This document shows positions 6,852 to 16,526 of a stretch of DNA of 25,655 nt, one piece after another. The stretch is taken from the NCBI GenBank assembly GCA_003151275.1, contig PLXC01000061.1, positions 1 through 25,655 on the forward strand. Direction: 5' to 3'. The stretch's first letter is position 1. Every line of letters begins with the position of its first letter. The notes under the pieces are model-generated. The model ran no database searches and was not told the origin of the DNA. It was given only the letters and a program-made list of their open reading frames with translations. The stretch comes from Candidatus Melainabacteria bacterium. GTDB taxonomy: Bacteria > Cyanobacteriota > Vampirovibrionia > Obscuribacterales > Obscuribacteraceae. Made by a program: the position numbers and the translations under genes.

Positions 6852-7253
6852 ATGATTGAGTCGTTGTTTACCGGCTTTGAACTCAACGACATTTGAAGGC
6901 TCAGTCAATTCGTTTTCTGCAATTGGTTCCGTAATCGGTTCAAGATCCGGTTCCAGATCCGGTTCGAAATCCGGCTGTGCGACTACTTCGCTCACTACTT
7001 CCGCCTCGGTGCCATGCTTGAGGATACCGCGAGCACGGTGCTTATTCTGAAAGCGGATGAAGGCAACAATGGCTGCAATGATGATCACAGTGCTCAACGC
7101 GGCGAAGGCCCATCCTAATGGCTCTCGATTGTATATAAGAAAGGTTCCTGCTGCCATAATCACGCAGGCAAGGAACAGCGACAATGGGATTAGAAGGGCC
7201 TTAACAGATTGGATAAACTCTGCCTTCTCGGCTGCTTCGATTTCACTATTCAT
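6849..7253 (-). CDS. Small two-helix membrane protein with acidic Glu-Pro repeat tail
   Basis: The 134-residue product was not recognised as a named family. Two membrane helices are clear, at about residues 20-41 and 47-68, with a short loop containing NREPLG. The rest is a soluble acidic tail with four Glu-Pro repeats at about 97-111 (FEPDLEPDLEPITEP), encoded by a 12-base DNA repeat. The ATG at 7253 has no clear ribosome binding site. It is convergent with the TPR gene and divergent from the zinc-ribbon gene. Function unknown. Confidence 0.7.
   Translation of the reverse strand: MNSEIEAAEKAEFIQSVKALLIPLSLFLACVIMAAGTFLIYNREPLGWAFAALSTVIIIAAIVAFIRFQNKHRARGILKHGTEAEVVSEVVAQPDFEPDLEPDLEPITEPIAENELTEPSNVVEFKAGKQRLNH
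6925..6972 (-). repeat. 12-base tandem repeat encoding Glu-Pro units
   Basis: Four 12-base units that begin GGTTC on the + strand, two of them ending AGATCC, encode x-x-Glu-Pro repeats on the - strand. The same GGTTC word opens the 24-base repeat of the gene next door. Confidence 0.8.
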
Positions 7254-7422
7254 GGGGTTTACGACCGTAGTTGAGCAAAGTAAATCTTACCACCCGTCAG
7301 TGAGGCATTTCTTAAGACGCCGCAGCCTGCCTTAATTTTCTTTGCAAAGTGCTAAACTGACAGCGATGTTAATGTGCGCTAAATCGCCTAGGGCATGGAT
7401 CACAGAGGATTAATAGCTGGCA

Positions 7423-8526
7423 TTGACTGCTCAAATATCTAGCTTAAAGTCTGGTTGGCCCCAATGTTCGCAATGTCATGCTGAGACATCAGTCGATGAC
7501 AGTTTCTGTCAGGAATGCGGTACATCACTGATCGGCACTTCCAAATCAGCTGTCTTGCCAGACATGAACAGGCTGCACACAAGTCTGGCAAAACCTGTGG
7601 TGGCTCTGCCTCTGATCATTCTTGCAGTTGCTGTTTTCGTATTTGTGCCGATTTGTCTGGTTGGTTTCGAAAAGTCCTACAGCAGCTTTTCAATCAAATA
7701 TGCGACAGAGCAGGCCTCGAAATCCTATAACGAAAATCATTTTGACGAAGCCGCTGTAGTTCTAGAGCGGCTTGCTATCAGCCACAAGCTGGACGAAGAA
7801 CAGCGCGCGCTTCTGAATAATATTTACTTGGCTCGTGCAGATCAACGAGCAAATAATTTGGATTACAACAACGCAATCAGCGATTTGGATAAGATCACTC
7901 CGCAGTTTTCGAAATTCGTCCTCGTTTCATTGAAGAAGCACGAGTATTTTGAGTTGCTAACGAAGCAACAAAATCGGACTCGCATGTCTGTCGCAGGAAA
8001 TAGAAGCCATTTGAAAATTGCCGATCATTCCAAATTACATTCGCCCTTGAAGACGACCACTTCATCGACGGAACACGCTCTAGTTACGACAACACCCACT
8101 CTGCTCACGGCGTCTCCTGACACATCGGCTACTATCGTGAAGGCAGCCCCCGCCATGACAACTTTGTCTTCTGGAGCAAAGACAGTCTCTTCTAACTCAA
8201 CTCTTGCAGCGACGGTTGCTTCTACAATCAAGGCACCTTCTGCAGCGACAGCAACCTCTCCGGGGGTGTTTACAACGACCACAACTGCCCCAATGATGGC
8301 AGCCTCTCCAACAGCGACGCAGTCCAGTGCGGAAAAGGCTCATTCTCAATCATTAGCTGCAAAAGTGCCCAAAATCTCCAAGTCGATCAAGTACGCCGAA
8401 AACGATATGGTTCGCTACAATGAGCTTCTGGCAGGATATTTCAGTCAAGATCGAAAAACTTCTTCTGCATCGGCTGGACCACCTTCGTTAAAAGAATGGA
8501 TTGACCTCGGCAAACCGAGTTTTTAA
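7423..8526 (+). CDS. Zinc-ribbon membrane protein with TPR-like region and Ser/Thr/Ala-rich linker
   Basis: The 367-residue product was not recognised as a named family. A zinc ribbon lies at the N terminus (Cys15, Cys18, Cys29, Cys32: C-x2-C-x10-C-x2-C). One membrane helix follows at about 59-82, then an alpha-helical TPR-like segment (about 91-165). A Ser/Thr/Ala-rich low-complexity stretch (about 205-310) precedes a short conserved-looking C-terminal tail. The layout implies a cytoplasmic zinc ribbon and an exterior domain on a flexible stalk, or the reverse. TTG 7423 is the likely start. Its stop abuts the next ATG, so the downstream gene is probably co-translated. Confidence 0.8.
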   Translation: MTAQISSLKSGWPQCSQCHAETSVDDSFCQECGTSLIGTSKSAVLPDMNRLHTSLAKPVVALPLIILAVAVFVFVPICLVGFEKSYSSFSIKYATEQASKSYNENHFDEAAVVLERLAISHKLDEEQRALLNNIYLARADQRANNLDYNNAISDLDKITPQFSKFVLVSLKKHEYFELLTKQQNRTRMSVAGNRSHLKIADHSKLHSPLKTTTSSTEHALVTTTPTLLTASPDTSATIVKAAPAMTTLSSGAKTVSSNSTLAATVASTIKAPSAATATSPGVFTTTTTAPMMAASPTATQSSAEKAHSQSLAAKVPKISKSIKYAENDMVRYNELLAGYFSQDRKTSSASAGPPSLKEWIDLGKPSF

Positions 8527-9936
8527 ATGACCGAAAATACAAACAGCACGATCCCGTCTTCCGGCAACAGCGCATCAGGCGAGTTGCCTTTGCTTATTCC
8601 CGAAGGCATCCGCTACAACTGCCAGGGCTGCGGTCGATGTTGTGCTGGATACGCAGTTGGCCTCACTGAAGATGACTACCAACGCATTAAAGATGTGGAT
8701 TGGGGCTCGATCAAGCCTGAACTCGCCGGCAAAGAACTTTTTACCCACAGAGAAAAAGAATATGCCGCAGGTTTGTCACTCTATCCGCACCACACAAAGG
8801 CAAATGAAGACGGCGCGTGCTCTTTTCTAATTAACGATCTCTGTACAATTCACTCTGCATTTGGTGAAGCGGCCAAGCCTGGAATGTGCAAATTATTTCC
8901 CTACACATATGTGCCCACGCCGTCCGGAATCTTTGTCGGCGTTGTGATGAATAGCATGGCGGCAGTCCGAAACATTGGCAAATTACTTAGTGAACAGCGT
9001 GAACAATTGGAAGCGACCTGGCACATCGCCGTGCAGCAAGAAAGATCGCAGGGACGCGCTTCTCAACAAATTGCATCGATCGCTGATTCACTTACGGCAA
9101 AAGACTTGTCCGCCGTCCAATACGACGTCAATCTCGTTTCCGGTGTGCCCCTGACTTGGGACGAATATTTGTTGATTGAATCAAGGATGCTTCGTGCAGT
9201 TCAATCGAACGAGTTCCCGAATGTATTCCACGTGTTTTTAGCCATCAGCGATATCCTCGCTGAAGCATTGCGCAAAAAATCTGCGGGCGAAAATTTGGAC
9301 GCGATGGAAGAATACCAGCCATCAATTGATCGCTGGTTTCAGGAAACACCGGGGTTGTTTGAAAACCTCGTCTTCAACCTTCTTGCTTTCCGAAATCACG
9401 AGTGGCCCGCACTGCGCAAGCAGTACGCAGCTGAGTGGGCGGCCTCGAGTAAGAGCCCATTGACCCAGCCAATTGTTTTGAAGGCAGCACTACGGACGGT
9501 GCTACAGGGCAAAATGCAGATTCTTGATTTGGGCACGATAAGCTTAGACAAAGCGCGCAATTACAAAATCAATGCCTTCTCGCCTGAAATTGATGCTTTT
9601 GTACGCCGATATATGTATCTAAAAATATTCAGCAAAACTTTCTGTGGTCCAGCCATGAGTGGGTTTTCAATGATTGCCGGTTACAACAATATCGCTGCCA
9701 ACTTCTTATCCGGTGTAACTTACGCAAAGGCCCATGCTCTCTCTCGCGGTGACAAAGAAATCAAAATCGCTGACCTCTACGAAGCGTACTTTCTTATGGA
9801 TAAGGAAATGGCGTCCTTAACTCAACTGCCTAAAGAGAAAGCGCAGTTTTATGACAACGGCTTCTCATCAGCAAGGCTTTTCAGCAGGCTTTTTGGACAA
9901 ATCTCGGCAAGCGTCGAACACTTGCCTACCTGCTAG
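8527..9936 (+). CDS. YkgJ-type cysteine-cluster protein (putative zinc/iron-chelating)
   Basis: The 469-residue product carries the CxxCxxCC-type metal cluster of the YkgJ/UPF0153 family: Cys32, Cys35, Cys38, Cys39, then Cys98, Cys106, His109 and Cys121 in KPGMCKLFPY. The related enzyme FliB, a flagellin lysine N-methylase, has a similar cysteine pattern, and such clusters are thought to bind iron-sulfur or zinc. The remaining 340 residues are predicted helical and not recognised; no methylase function is claimed. The ATG directly follows the upstream stop, and the TMTC-like gene follows after 16 bases, so the three form an operon. Confidence 0.85.
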   Translation: MTENTNSTIPSSGNSASGELPLLIPEGIRYNCQGCGRCCAGYAVGLTEDDYQRIKDVDWGSIKPELAGKELFTHREKEYAAGLSLYPHHTKANEDGACSFLINDLCTIHSAFGEAAKPGMCKLFPYTYVPTPSGIFVGVVMNSMAAVRNIGKLLSEQREQLEATWHIAVQQERSQGRASQQIASIADSLTAKDLSAVQYDVNLVSGVPLTWDEYLLIESRMLRAVQSNEFPNVFHVFLAISDILAEALRKKSAGENLDAMEEYQPSIDRWFQETPGLFENLVFNLLAFRNHEWPALRKQYAAEWAASSKSPLTQPIVLKAALRTVLQGKMQILDLGTISLDKARNYKINAFSPEIDAFVRRYMYLKIFSKTFCGPAMSGFSMIAGYNNIAANFLSGVTYAKAHALSRGDKEIKIADLYEAYFLMDKEMASLTQLPKEKAQFYDNGFSSARLFSRLFGQISASVEHLPTC

Positions 9937-9952
9937 ATGGAGCAGAAAATAA

Positions 9953-12331
9953 ATGACTAAGGCAAAGAAGGTCGGTTACGTTCAGCAACCAGCTTTAGCT
10001 ACTGGTACCAGTGCAGTGCGTAAGCCAAAGGTCGGCATTTTGGTTGCCACTTGCTTCTGTCTGCTCATTTTGATTCTAATCACTTACGCCTACGCCATGA
10101 CCGAGCAGTATGTATTTAACGATTCTCTCAACTACTCGGCGATCAATAGCGTCAGAGATAAAAGCAACTACTGGCTTAGGTTATTAGTCACCGGTCTAAG
10201 TTCCCCTTATTCGCAGCAATGGTTGAAGGCAACGTACGCTTGGGATATTGGCAGCTTTGGCTTTGCTCCGGGTTGGTCGCATGCAGTAAATATGTGCCTG
10301 CATATTATGAGCTGCCTATACTTTTACATTTTTACTTTTAGAATTTGCTGGCGTTTGAACATCGACGGCAAAACTAAAATCGATCCATACTACCTGGCTG
10401 CGGCTGCCACTGCCCTTTTAGCATGCCATCCTCTGACTACAGGCTCCATCGCTTATGTATCGGGACGGGCAGGAGTTCTCGGTGCTGCCAATTATTTCTT
10501 GGCACTCAATTTTTTCCTTTACGGTTTCTATGAAGAAAGGTTAGAACGAGCGTTTGGTGGTTACGCCTTTTTCTTTCTGTTCACTGCTATCGGGATCTCC
10601 TCAAACATGCAGTGTTTCACTCTGCCGTTTACCGCATTTGCGCTGACTTTCATTCTCAGACCAGCGGATGTATCGATGAAAGAATGGTTGTCGGAACGTT
10701 GCTATGAAATGGTCATTCTCCTGGTAGCGGGCATTGGATTGTGCTGTCTGTTTACGCTCGGCGTGCCAACACAGATTGATAGTAGTTATGGCTTATTGAC
10801 TCTTGCGCCCCAAGTATATTGGGCGACTCAGCTCAAATTGATCCTTATGTATTATCTCCGATGTGCTCTTGTTCCCTTTGGTTTAAGCGTCTTTCCGCCA
10901 TTTCTAGCTACTTCAACCTGGTCGGATCCTGCCACTATCGCCGGTGCAGTCACCATTACTGCTATCGCGGTCCTTAGCTTTATTCAAAAACAGCCGCTAA
11001 TACAAATTGGCGCCGTCTTGTTTCTGTTGAATTTGTTGCCCTGGTCGGTGCTCGTTCAAGGCGAAATTGCAGCCGATTATCGCTTTTATCTTTCACTTTC
11101 CGGTTTATGTTTGGCGGCAGGTGCAGGAATTGCTTATCTGGCTGCGAAAGACTTTCGTAAAACCATTCTCGGATTTGGAATTCTAATCATGGCGCTGGTC
11201 TCATTGAGTATTTGGCGCGAAACAGAATGGACCAGCAACAAAAGTCTGTGGCAAGCAGAAATTAAACGCGATTCCAACAACGCCCGCGCGCACTCCTACT
11301 TAGCAAGTGATTATTTAGATGCCAATAATATTGCGGATGCTAAAACTCAGATGGATGCGGCACTGAAGCTCGATCGGGACGATTTTGTCGCGCACCTGAT
11401 AAAAGGTTTCTACTATTACAAACTCAAGGATTATAAAAGTGCAACGCCTGAATTCGAAACTGCAGTTAAGTTAGGTACGAAGCTGAAGATGAGTGATGAT
11501 GAACTCTCTTATTATCACAGCCAGCTCGCGAAATCATATTTGAAGACCGGTAACATCCCTGCTGCCTATAAAGAAGCTGCCATTGCCAAGCAATACATCA
11601 CTGCTGATCCTTTCTTGTATTTGATCGTCGGCATGTCGCAAATCGAACAGCATCAACCACTCATAGCCTTAAAGACGCTAGAAGACGGGCTCAAACTCGA
11701 TCCATCCAATCCGGATTTTCTAGAGCCAATTGCCCAAGCTGCGCTTGACTCAGGCGTCCCTCAAGTTCTTCAACACGCTTTTGTTGCCTCGGAACGGGCT
11801 GTGAAAGTGTCACACTCGCCATTGGCAAACGAGCTGTATGTCCGGGCTTGCCTTGAACTTGGTAAACTGCAAGAAGCGCATGATCGTCTTAATCTGATGC
11901 GAAAAGCTGATCCGAAAAATCCCGAGTTCATCTGGCTAGAATATGGCTATGAGAAGCTAGCAGGAAATGTGAAAGCAGCTGACACGTTGCGTAAGCAAGC
12001 TTTAGCAGCGGATCCAGGGCTCGAAAAACGAGTCAGGTTCTTCCTGCGAAACAAACCATTAGCCAGTCAAGTCGCACCAAATGTAGTGCTGGACACAATG
12101 AAATCAACATCGCTGTCGACTGCTGCACAGGATCTAGATCCGAACAAACTTCGATCAGCTCAGCCAGCGAAAAATACACCGGCTACGTCGCCAAAGAAAA
12201 TCAATCCAGCAGAGCTAGCACCGAACCTTACACCGGATATCATCCCGGACGCGCCAGAGAGCCTGCCTGACCGCCAAAAACCAAGCGTGCCTATCGATCT
12301 GCAATCAAAAAAATCCAGTCCCTCAAAATAA
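9953..12331 (+). CDS. TMTC-like polytopic membrane protein with C-terminal TPRs
   Basis: The 792-residue product has about ten membrane helices in its first 430 residues, then TPR repeats (about 440-680) and a Pro/Ser/Lys-rich tail. The layout and motifs resemble the TMTC family of the GT-C glycosyltransferase fold. These motifs are a Phe-Asn-Asp loop after helix 1 (YVFNDSLNY, where TMTCs have FDD), HPLTTGSIAYVSGRAGVLGA and the late loop ADYRFYLSLSGL. Animal TMTCs O-mannosylate cadherins; bacterial homologues are mostly uncharacterised. Lipid-linked sugar transfer at the membrane is therefore plausible but inferred. Asp-Asp has become Asn-Asp here, which could affect catalysis. GGAG lies upstream of ATG 9953. 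Confidence 0.85.
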   Translation: MTKAKKVGYVQQPALATGTSAVRKPKVGILVATCFCLLILILITYAYAMTEQYVFNDSLNYSAINSVRDKSNYWLRLLVTGLSSPYSQQWLKATYAWDIGSFGFAPGWSHAVNMCLHIMSCLYFYIFTFRICWRLNIDGKTKIDPYYLAAAATALLACHPLTTGSIAYVSGRAGVLGAANYFLALNFFLYGFYEERLERAFGGYAFFFLFTAIGISSNMQCFTLPFTAFALTFILRPADVSMKEWLSERCYEMVILLVAGIGLCCLFTLGVPTQIDSSYGLLTLAPQVYWATQLKLILMYYLRCALVPFGLSVFPPFLATSTWSDPATIAGAVTITAIAVLSFIQKQPLIQIGAVLFLLNLLPWSVLVQGEIAADYRFYLSLSGLCLAAGAGIAYLAAKDFRKTILGFGILIMALVSLSIWRETEWTSNKSLWQAEIKRDSNNARAHSYLASDYLDANNIADAKTQMDAALKLDRDDFVAHLIKGFYYYKLKDYKSATPEFETAVKLGTKLKMSDDELSYYHSQLAKSYLKTGNIPAAYKEAAIAKQYITADPFLYLIVGMSQIEQHQPLIALKTLEDGLKLDPSNPDFLEPIAQAALDSGVPQVLQHAFVASERAVKVSHSPLANELYVRACLELGKLQEAHDRLNLMRKADPKNPEFIWLEYGYEKLAGNVKAADTLRKQALAADPGLEKRVRFFLRNKPLASQVAPNVVLDTMKSTSLSTAAQDLDPNKLRSAQPAKNTPATSPKKINPAELAPNLTPDIIPDAPESLPDRQKPSVPIDLQSKKSSPSK

Positions 12332-12360
12332 GGTTTCGTCGTTTGGCTTCGATAACGAGC

Positions 12361-13083
12361 TTATTCTTGACAGACTACAATTCTGCGGTCGTTTGAATTC
12401 GATGCTTTTAGATTTTCAACTGAAATTGTAGAGACTTCGATCCGCTTGAGCTGGGGACATTCGGCAAACATACGGAACTGCTTTGGCGTTAGTTGTACGT
12501 GCTTGAAATTGACACCTTGCAGACTCTTTAACTGAGCAAGTGCGATGACAAGCTGGTCGTTAATCGAGTTTTTTTCAATCTGAAGATAGTTAAAATGCGG
12601 ACACCGGTGCAACTTTTCTAAACTAGTTGGCGATATCGCGGCATCCTCTAGAATCAATGATTGCAAATTGGATGACTGCGACAAATTGGAAACGATATCA
12701 TCTGCTTTAAGTCTGCACAAAGTGACCTGCCTGAGTCGCCTCCAGAATGGCTGTTTAGCCAGTTCTCCCATGTCTGCTGGCGGTCCTTAAATTGCCAGAC
12801 TGTGCAACTGCTTCAGATTGTTTAGTGCTAGTAAGACGGCGCTGTTTTCGGGCATCGAGTTGAGTGAGACTGATTCTAGATTGGGCCATTGAGCTGCGGT
12901 CCTCAATATTTTCACGAAGCTTTCTCTTAGCGCTGGCGGATCAATTGCTAAAGAGTTTGTGATCGTCAATCCGTTAAATTCCTTGGCATTGATTTTCTCA
13001 AGCACCGATGGAATTTCAAATGTCTCTGGATAATTTCGTCCGTCAACATGCAGCGTTAAGGGTACTCCTTCCGGCACCTCCAA
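12361..13083 (-). pseudogene. Leucine-rich-repeat-like gene interrupted by one in-frame TAA
   Basis: Two open segments, 12787-13083 and 12361-12771, are in the same frame and separated only by a TAA (12787-12789) and five sense codons. Both show LRR-like spacing (WPNLESVSLNSM, LNNLKQLHSLAI, SSNLQSLILED, LKSLQGVNFKHV), so they read as one protein of about 240 residues with a premature stop. The 5' end also looks damaged. The first possible start is TTG 13083 with no ribosome binding site, and TAA 13090-13092 stops the frame upstream. An ATG in the next frame (MRDLAGVIS) runs into it, which hints at a frameshift. A sequencing error or readthrough cannot be excluded. Confidence 0.6.
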
Positions 13084-13143
13084 GACTGATTACGCCAGCC
13101 AGGTCCCGCATATCAAGGCACAAGGGCGAGGTTGGTGTGAGTT

Positions 13144-15258
13144 TTAAGCAGTCGCCGATGCCAGTGCACTGAGCCGCTCATCCAATTGCGTCAGTTCGGT
13201 CACAGGTGCATCGCATGTGTAGTTGGAGCAAATGTACGCCGTTGGTTTGCCATCTATAGTTCGACGACCTTCAAGCAGCGGGCTTGAAAGCGGGCTGTCT
13301 TCATCGCTGCAAAGCACGACTTTGTTTGGTAGGTAGTGCGAATACAGATGGAAGAGCAGCGGTTCCTCCTTCGTATCTGATTTGCTTGGGAACAGGCATG
13401 CAATCTCGGTTTCTTTAGCCATGTAGAAATCTATCGCACACAAGAAGTTGGAAAATTGATCGGGTACTCTGGCCATGAATGGAAGATACAATTTTAGAAG
13501 TTCTAGTCCGCGCTGTTCGTATTCTTCATTGCCTGTCAATTTGGCTAAACGCAGCAGAGCGAAAACCGCGACCGACGAACCGGACGGAATTGCACCATCG
13601 TAGTGGCTTTTCGGTCTCGTCACCAATTCCTCATGGTCAGCGCTAGTGTAAAACAAGCCACCATCCTTGGTGTCCCAAAATTGTTCCAGCATAATGCCGG
13701 CTAAACGGTCAGCTTCTTTCAGCCATTTTGGATTTGCATCCACTTCTGCCAGATCGAGCAACGTCTGAATGAAATAAGAGTAGTCATCGAGATAGCCATT
13801 GAGCTTAGCCTTGCCTTGGCCCCAAGTGCGCAGCAGTCGTCCATCCGTCATTAAATTGTCAAAAATAAAGTTGGTTGCACGCAGAGCGGCATCTAAATAT
13901 TTTGGCTCTTTGAGAACACGATAGCCTTCGATAAATCCTGTAATCATTAGGCTGTCCCAGCTCGTCAAGACTTTCTCGTCCCTACCTGGTCGAATGCGCT
14001 TTTCTCTTGCGTCATAAAGTTTTTTAGAAGACGCTCGTACTTTGTCCCAGAACTCTGTCGCCGTCATGTTGTATTTTTGCGTCAACTCTTCTGGCGATTT
14101 GGCAAGGTGCAAGACACTTTTGCCGTGTTCAAAATTTCCATGTATAGAAACTCCAAACACTTCATTGAACCATTCGGCATCTGCTTCAAGAACATCTTTA
14201 ACTTCGTCTTGATCCCATACGTAAAATTTGCCTTCCTCTCCTTCACTATCTGCATCTAGACTGGAGTAGAACCCTCCTTCTTCAGTCGTCAGCTCCCGCA
14301 ACACGAACTCCAAAATACCCCGGGCAACATCGGCCCAGTAAGTTCGACCTGTTAACAGATAACCGTCCAAATAAGTTTTACAGAGAAGCGCATTGTCATA
14401 AAGCATTTTCTCGAAATGTGGCACTAACCACATCCGATCTACTGAATAACGAGCAAATCCGCCGCCGATTTGATCGTGCATGCCACCATAAGCCATTTTG
14501 TCCAGGCTCGTGTTTACGACTTCGAGACACTCTTCCTTGCGAGCCGATCTACCTTTGCCGTTGGGCGCTGCATAGCGCATGGCCAGCGAGAGACTAAAGG
14601 AGTGTGGAAACTTTGGTGCGTTACCAAAACCGCCCCAGAGATGATCGAAGATTTTGAGTAGTTTGTCAGTGCCGAGTTCAATATGATTTAAATTCAGCTC
14701 AGGCTCGACCTCAGGTTTTGCAATCTCGTCCATCAACCGCATATGACTTGTCAGTTCTTCTGAACTTTTCAGAATATCCTCACGTTGGCTGTTCCAGGCC
14801 TCGGTCAAACCCATCAACAATTTCTTGAAGCCTGGGAGTCCATGCCGATCTTGGGGTGGGAAATATGTTCCTCCAAAGAACGGTTTTAGCTCAGGTGTTA
14901 AAAAAACGGTCATTGGCCAGCCACCGTGACCGGTCATCATTTGTACGGCTTTCATATAGATTTCATCGAGGTCGGTACGCTCTTCGCGATCAACTTTGAT
15001 ATTGACGAAATTTTCATTCATCATCTTAGCTGTTGCCTCATCCTCAAACGACTCGTGCTCCATGACGTGGCACCAGTGACAGGCTGCGTAGCCGATTGAT
15101 AGCAAGATCGGTTTGTCTTCTTGCTTTGCTTTTGTCAGAGCTTCAGGTCCCCAGGCAAACCAATCGACTGGATTGTAAGCATGCTGCAGAAGATATGTGC
15201 TCGTCTCATTCACCAGTCTGTTCGGCTTAGCCTGGCTGCCTGTACGATTTGATTTCAA
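13144..15258 (-). CDS. YyaL/DUF255 thioredoxin-domain protein
   Basis: The 704-residue product matches the YyaL/SPATA20 family. An N-terminal thioredoxin-like domain has Cys60 and Cys63 in [12 protein letters not shown], followed by [19 protein letters not shown] and [14 protein letters not shown] long six-hairpin (alpha/alpha) domain with glycosidase-like features follows ([30 protein letters not shown]). The family's physiological role is not settled. TTG 15258 is the start: AAAGGAG lies eight bases upstream. The gene is 16 bases downstream of a GT4 gene and forms an operon with it. Confidence 0.95.
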   Translation of the reverse strand: MKSNRTGSQAKPNRLVNETSTYLLQHAYNPVDWFAWGPEALTKAKQEDKPILLSIGYAACHWCHVMEHESFEDEATAKMMNENFVNIKVDREERTDLDEIYMKAVQMMTGHGGWPMTVFLTPELKPFFGGTYFPPQDRHGLPGFKKLLMGLTEAWNSQREDILKSSEELTSHMRLMDEIAKPEVEPELNLNHIELGTDKLLKIFDHLWGGFGNAPKFPHSFSLSLAMRYAAPNGKGRSARKEECLEVVNTSLDKMAYGGMHDQIGGGFARYSVDRMWLVPHFEKMLYDNALLCKTYLDGYLLTGRTYWADVARGILEFVLRELTTEEGGFYSSLDADSEGEEGKFYVWDQDEVKDVLEADAEWFNEVFGVSIHGNFEHGKSVLHLAKSPEELTQKYNMTATEFWDKVRASSKKLYDAREKRIRPGRDEKVLTSWDSLMITGFIEGYRVLKEPKYLDAALRATNFIFDNLMTDGRLLRTWGQGKAKLNGYLDDYSYFIQTLLDLAEVDANPKWLKEADRLAGIMLEQFWDTKDGGLFYTSADHEELVTRPKSHYDGAIPSGSSVAVFALLRLAKLTGNEEYEQRGLELLKLYLPFMARVPDQFSNFLCAIDFYMAKETEIACLFPSKSDTKEEPLLFHLYSHYLPNKVVLCSDEDSPLSSPLLEGRRTIDGKPTAYICSNYTCDAPVTELTQLDERLSALASATA

Positions 15259-15274
15259 GAAATATCTCCTTTAT

Positions 15275-16429
15275 TCAGCAATGTTGCTGCTCAGTTGCTT
15301 TCAACGATGGCGTCGCTAAGGTGGCATTATAGGCTGCGATAGTGGACTCGACTGTCTGATCCCACGTCAATTTTCTTGAAGTTTTAAGAGCCGCATCCGA
15401 CAAACGCTTCGTCAATTCCGGATTGTCCATCAGTTTCTCCATCAAGGCGGCTAGTTCTTGCACTTTGAGATGGTCCTCGAGGATCAGCGCGTCCGACTCA
15501 TCAGTCAAGACTTCGGCGACACCACAAACGCGACTGACAATTGGCACCAGACCTCTGAGCATGCCCTCTATCGGAGCCATGCCAAACGGCTCAATGCGTG
15601 ACGGCAGAATTATGCTGGAAGCCTTTTTGTAGACAGCGTCCATATCTTTTTGAAAACCGAGATATTCAACATGATTTGAAAGACCCATCACCGCGAGTCT
15701 CAATTTCTCAAACGGCTTTAGACGCAAACCGGCTATGTATAGTTTGAATTTCTTTCTGCGGCCTAGCAGCCGGCGGCTAGCATCGTGAAGAACATCCAAG
15801 CCTTTCTTGCGATATCCCTTGCCGACAAAGAGGAAGTTGAATGTGTCACTGTTCGCCTCTCCTAAAGCGGATTCGGTGGCTCCGGTAGAGCTAGCCCCTG
15901 GATGTGCCACTGCCAGATGTTTGTCTTCGAGACCGTAGTGCTCTTTGAAATCATTGAGGCAGACTTTCGATGGGAAAATTAAGCACCGTGCCTGGTGGCA
16001 CAGGTCTCTATCGTGTTCTTCACGTAACTTGTATGCTTCAGAGGAACCGACTTTGATGCCGTTGAGAACACGTTCCCATGTCTGCCCGACTTCGGAGAGT
16101 CGATAGACTGTGTGGTTATGAAAAGTGACCACATCGGCGTTGTTAATGGGAAAGTGCTGGGTGTGCACCAGGTCGTAAGTGCCGGATTCCGCCACTGCCG
16201 CACTAGCGGCTTGATAGTAGTGCCGGATCTTGTCGGCTTTGCTCGAGCCTGTGGGCGGGGCCGCAAAATTGACAACCTTGAGGCGTTCGTGTTGCCAGTT
16301 AGTGTCATCTTTTTCGCAAACGACGGTGACGCGCATGCCGCGTTCGAGCAGTCCTTTAACTAATTGAAAAGCGTACAGCTCTAAACCACCGTACGGTGAA
16401 AACTGACGCAAAACCATAGCAACGTGCAT
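15275..16429 (-). CDS. Glycosyltransferase family 4 (GT-B fold)
   Basis: The 384-residue product has the two-domain GT-B layout. The N terminus MHVAMVLRQFSPYGGLE contains the Gly-Gly acceptor-side loop. The C-terminal nucleotide-sugar domain has FVGKGYRKKGLDVL and the E-x7-E motif (Glu280 and Glu288 in EPFGMAPIEG). Such enzymes transfer sugars to lipid or polysaccharide acceptors on the inner face of the membrane; donor and acceptor are unknown. ATG 16429 is preceded by AGGTG. It is divergent from the SolA-like gene across 97 bases and heads the operon with the YyaL-type gene. Confidence 0.92.
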   Translation of the reverse strand: MHVAMVLRQFSPYGGLELYAFQLVKGLLERGMRVTVVCEKDDTNWQHERLKVVNFAAPPTGSSKADKIRHYYQAASAAVAESGTYDLVHTQHFPINNADVVTFHNHTVYRLSEVGQTWERVLNGIKVGSSEAYKLREEHDRDLCHQARCLIFPSKVCLNDFKEHYGLEDKHLAVAHPGASSTGATESALGEANSDTFNFLFVGKGYRKKGLDVLHDASRRLLGRRKKFKLYIAGLRLKPFEKLRLAVMGLSNHVEYLGFQKDMDAVYKKASSIILPSRIEPFGMAPIEGMLRGLVPIVSRVCGVAEVLTDESDALILEDHLKVQELAALMEKLMDNPELTKRLSDAALKTSRKLTWDQTVESTIAAYNATLATPSLKATEQQHC

Positions 16430-16526
16430 CTCGCACCTGGTGTACTGTTTGCTTATGGCGCTAGAATAAGCCTTACTTAAAAAGAGAGCCTTAACTCAGT
16501 TTCACTCCGGATACGATCGCTGAACG

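Noticed and set aside
8025..8282. 85-residue - strand frame rich in Val/Ala
   Set aside because: It is the mirror of the Ser/Thr/Ala-rich linker of the zinc-ribbon gene, a composition artefact.
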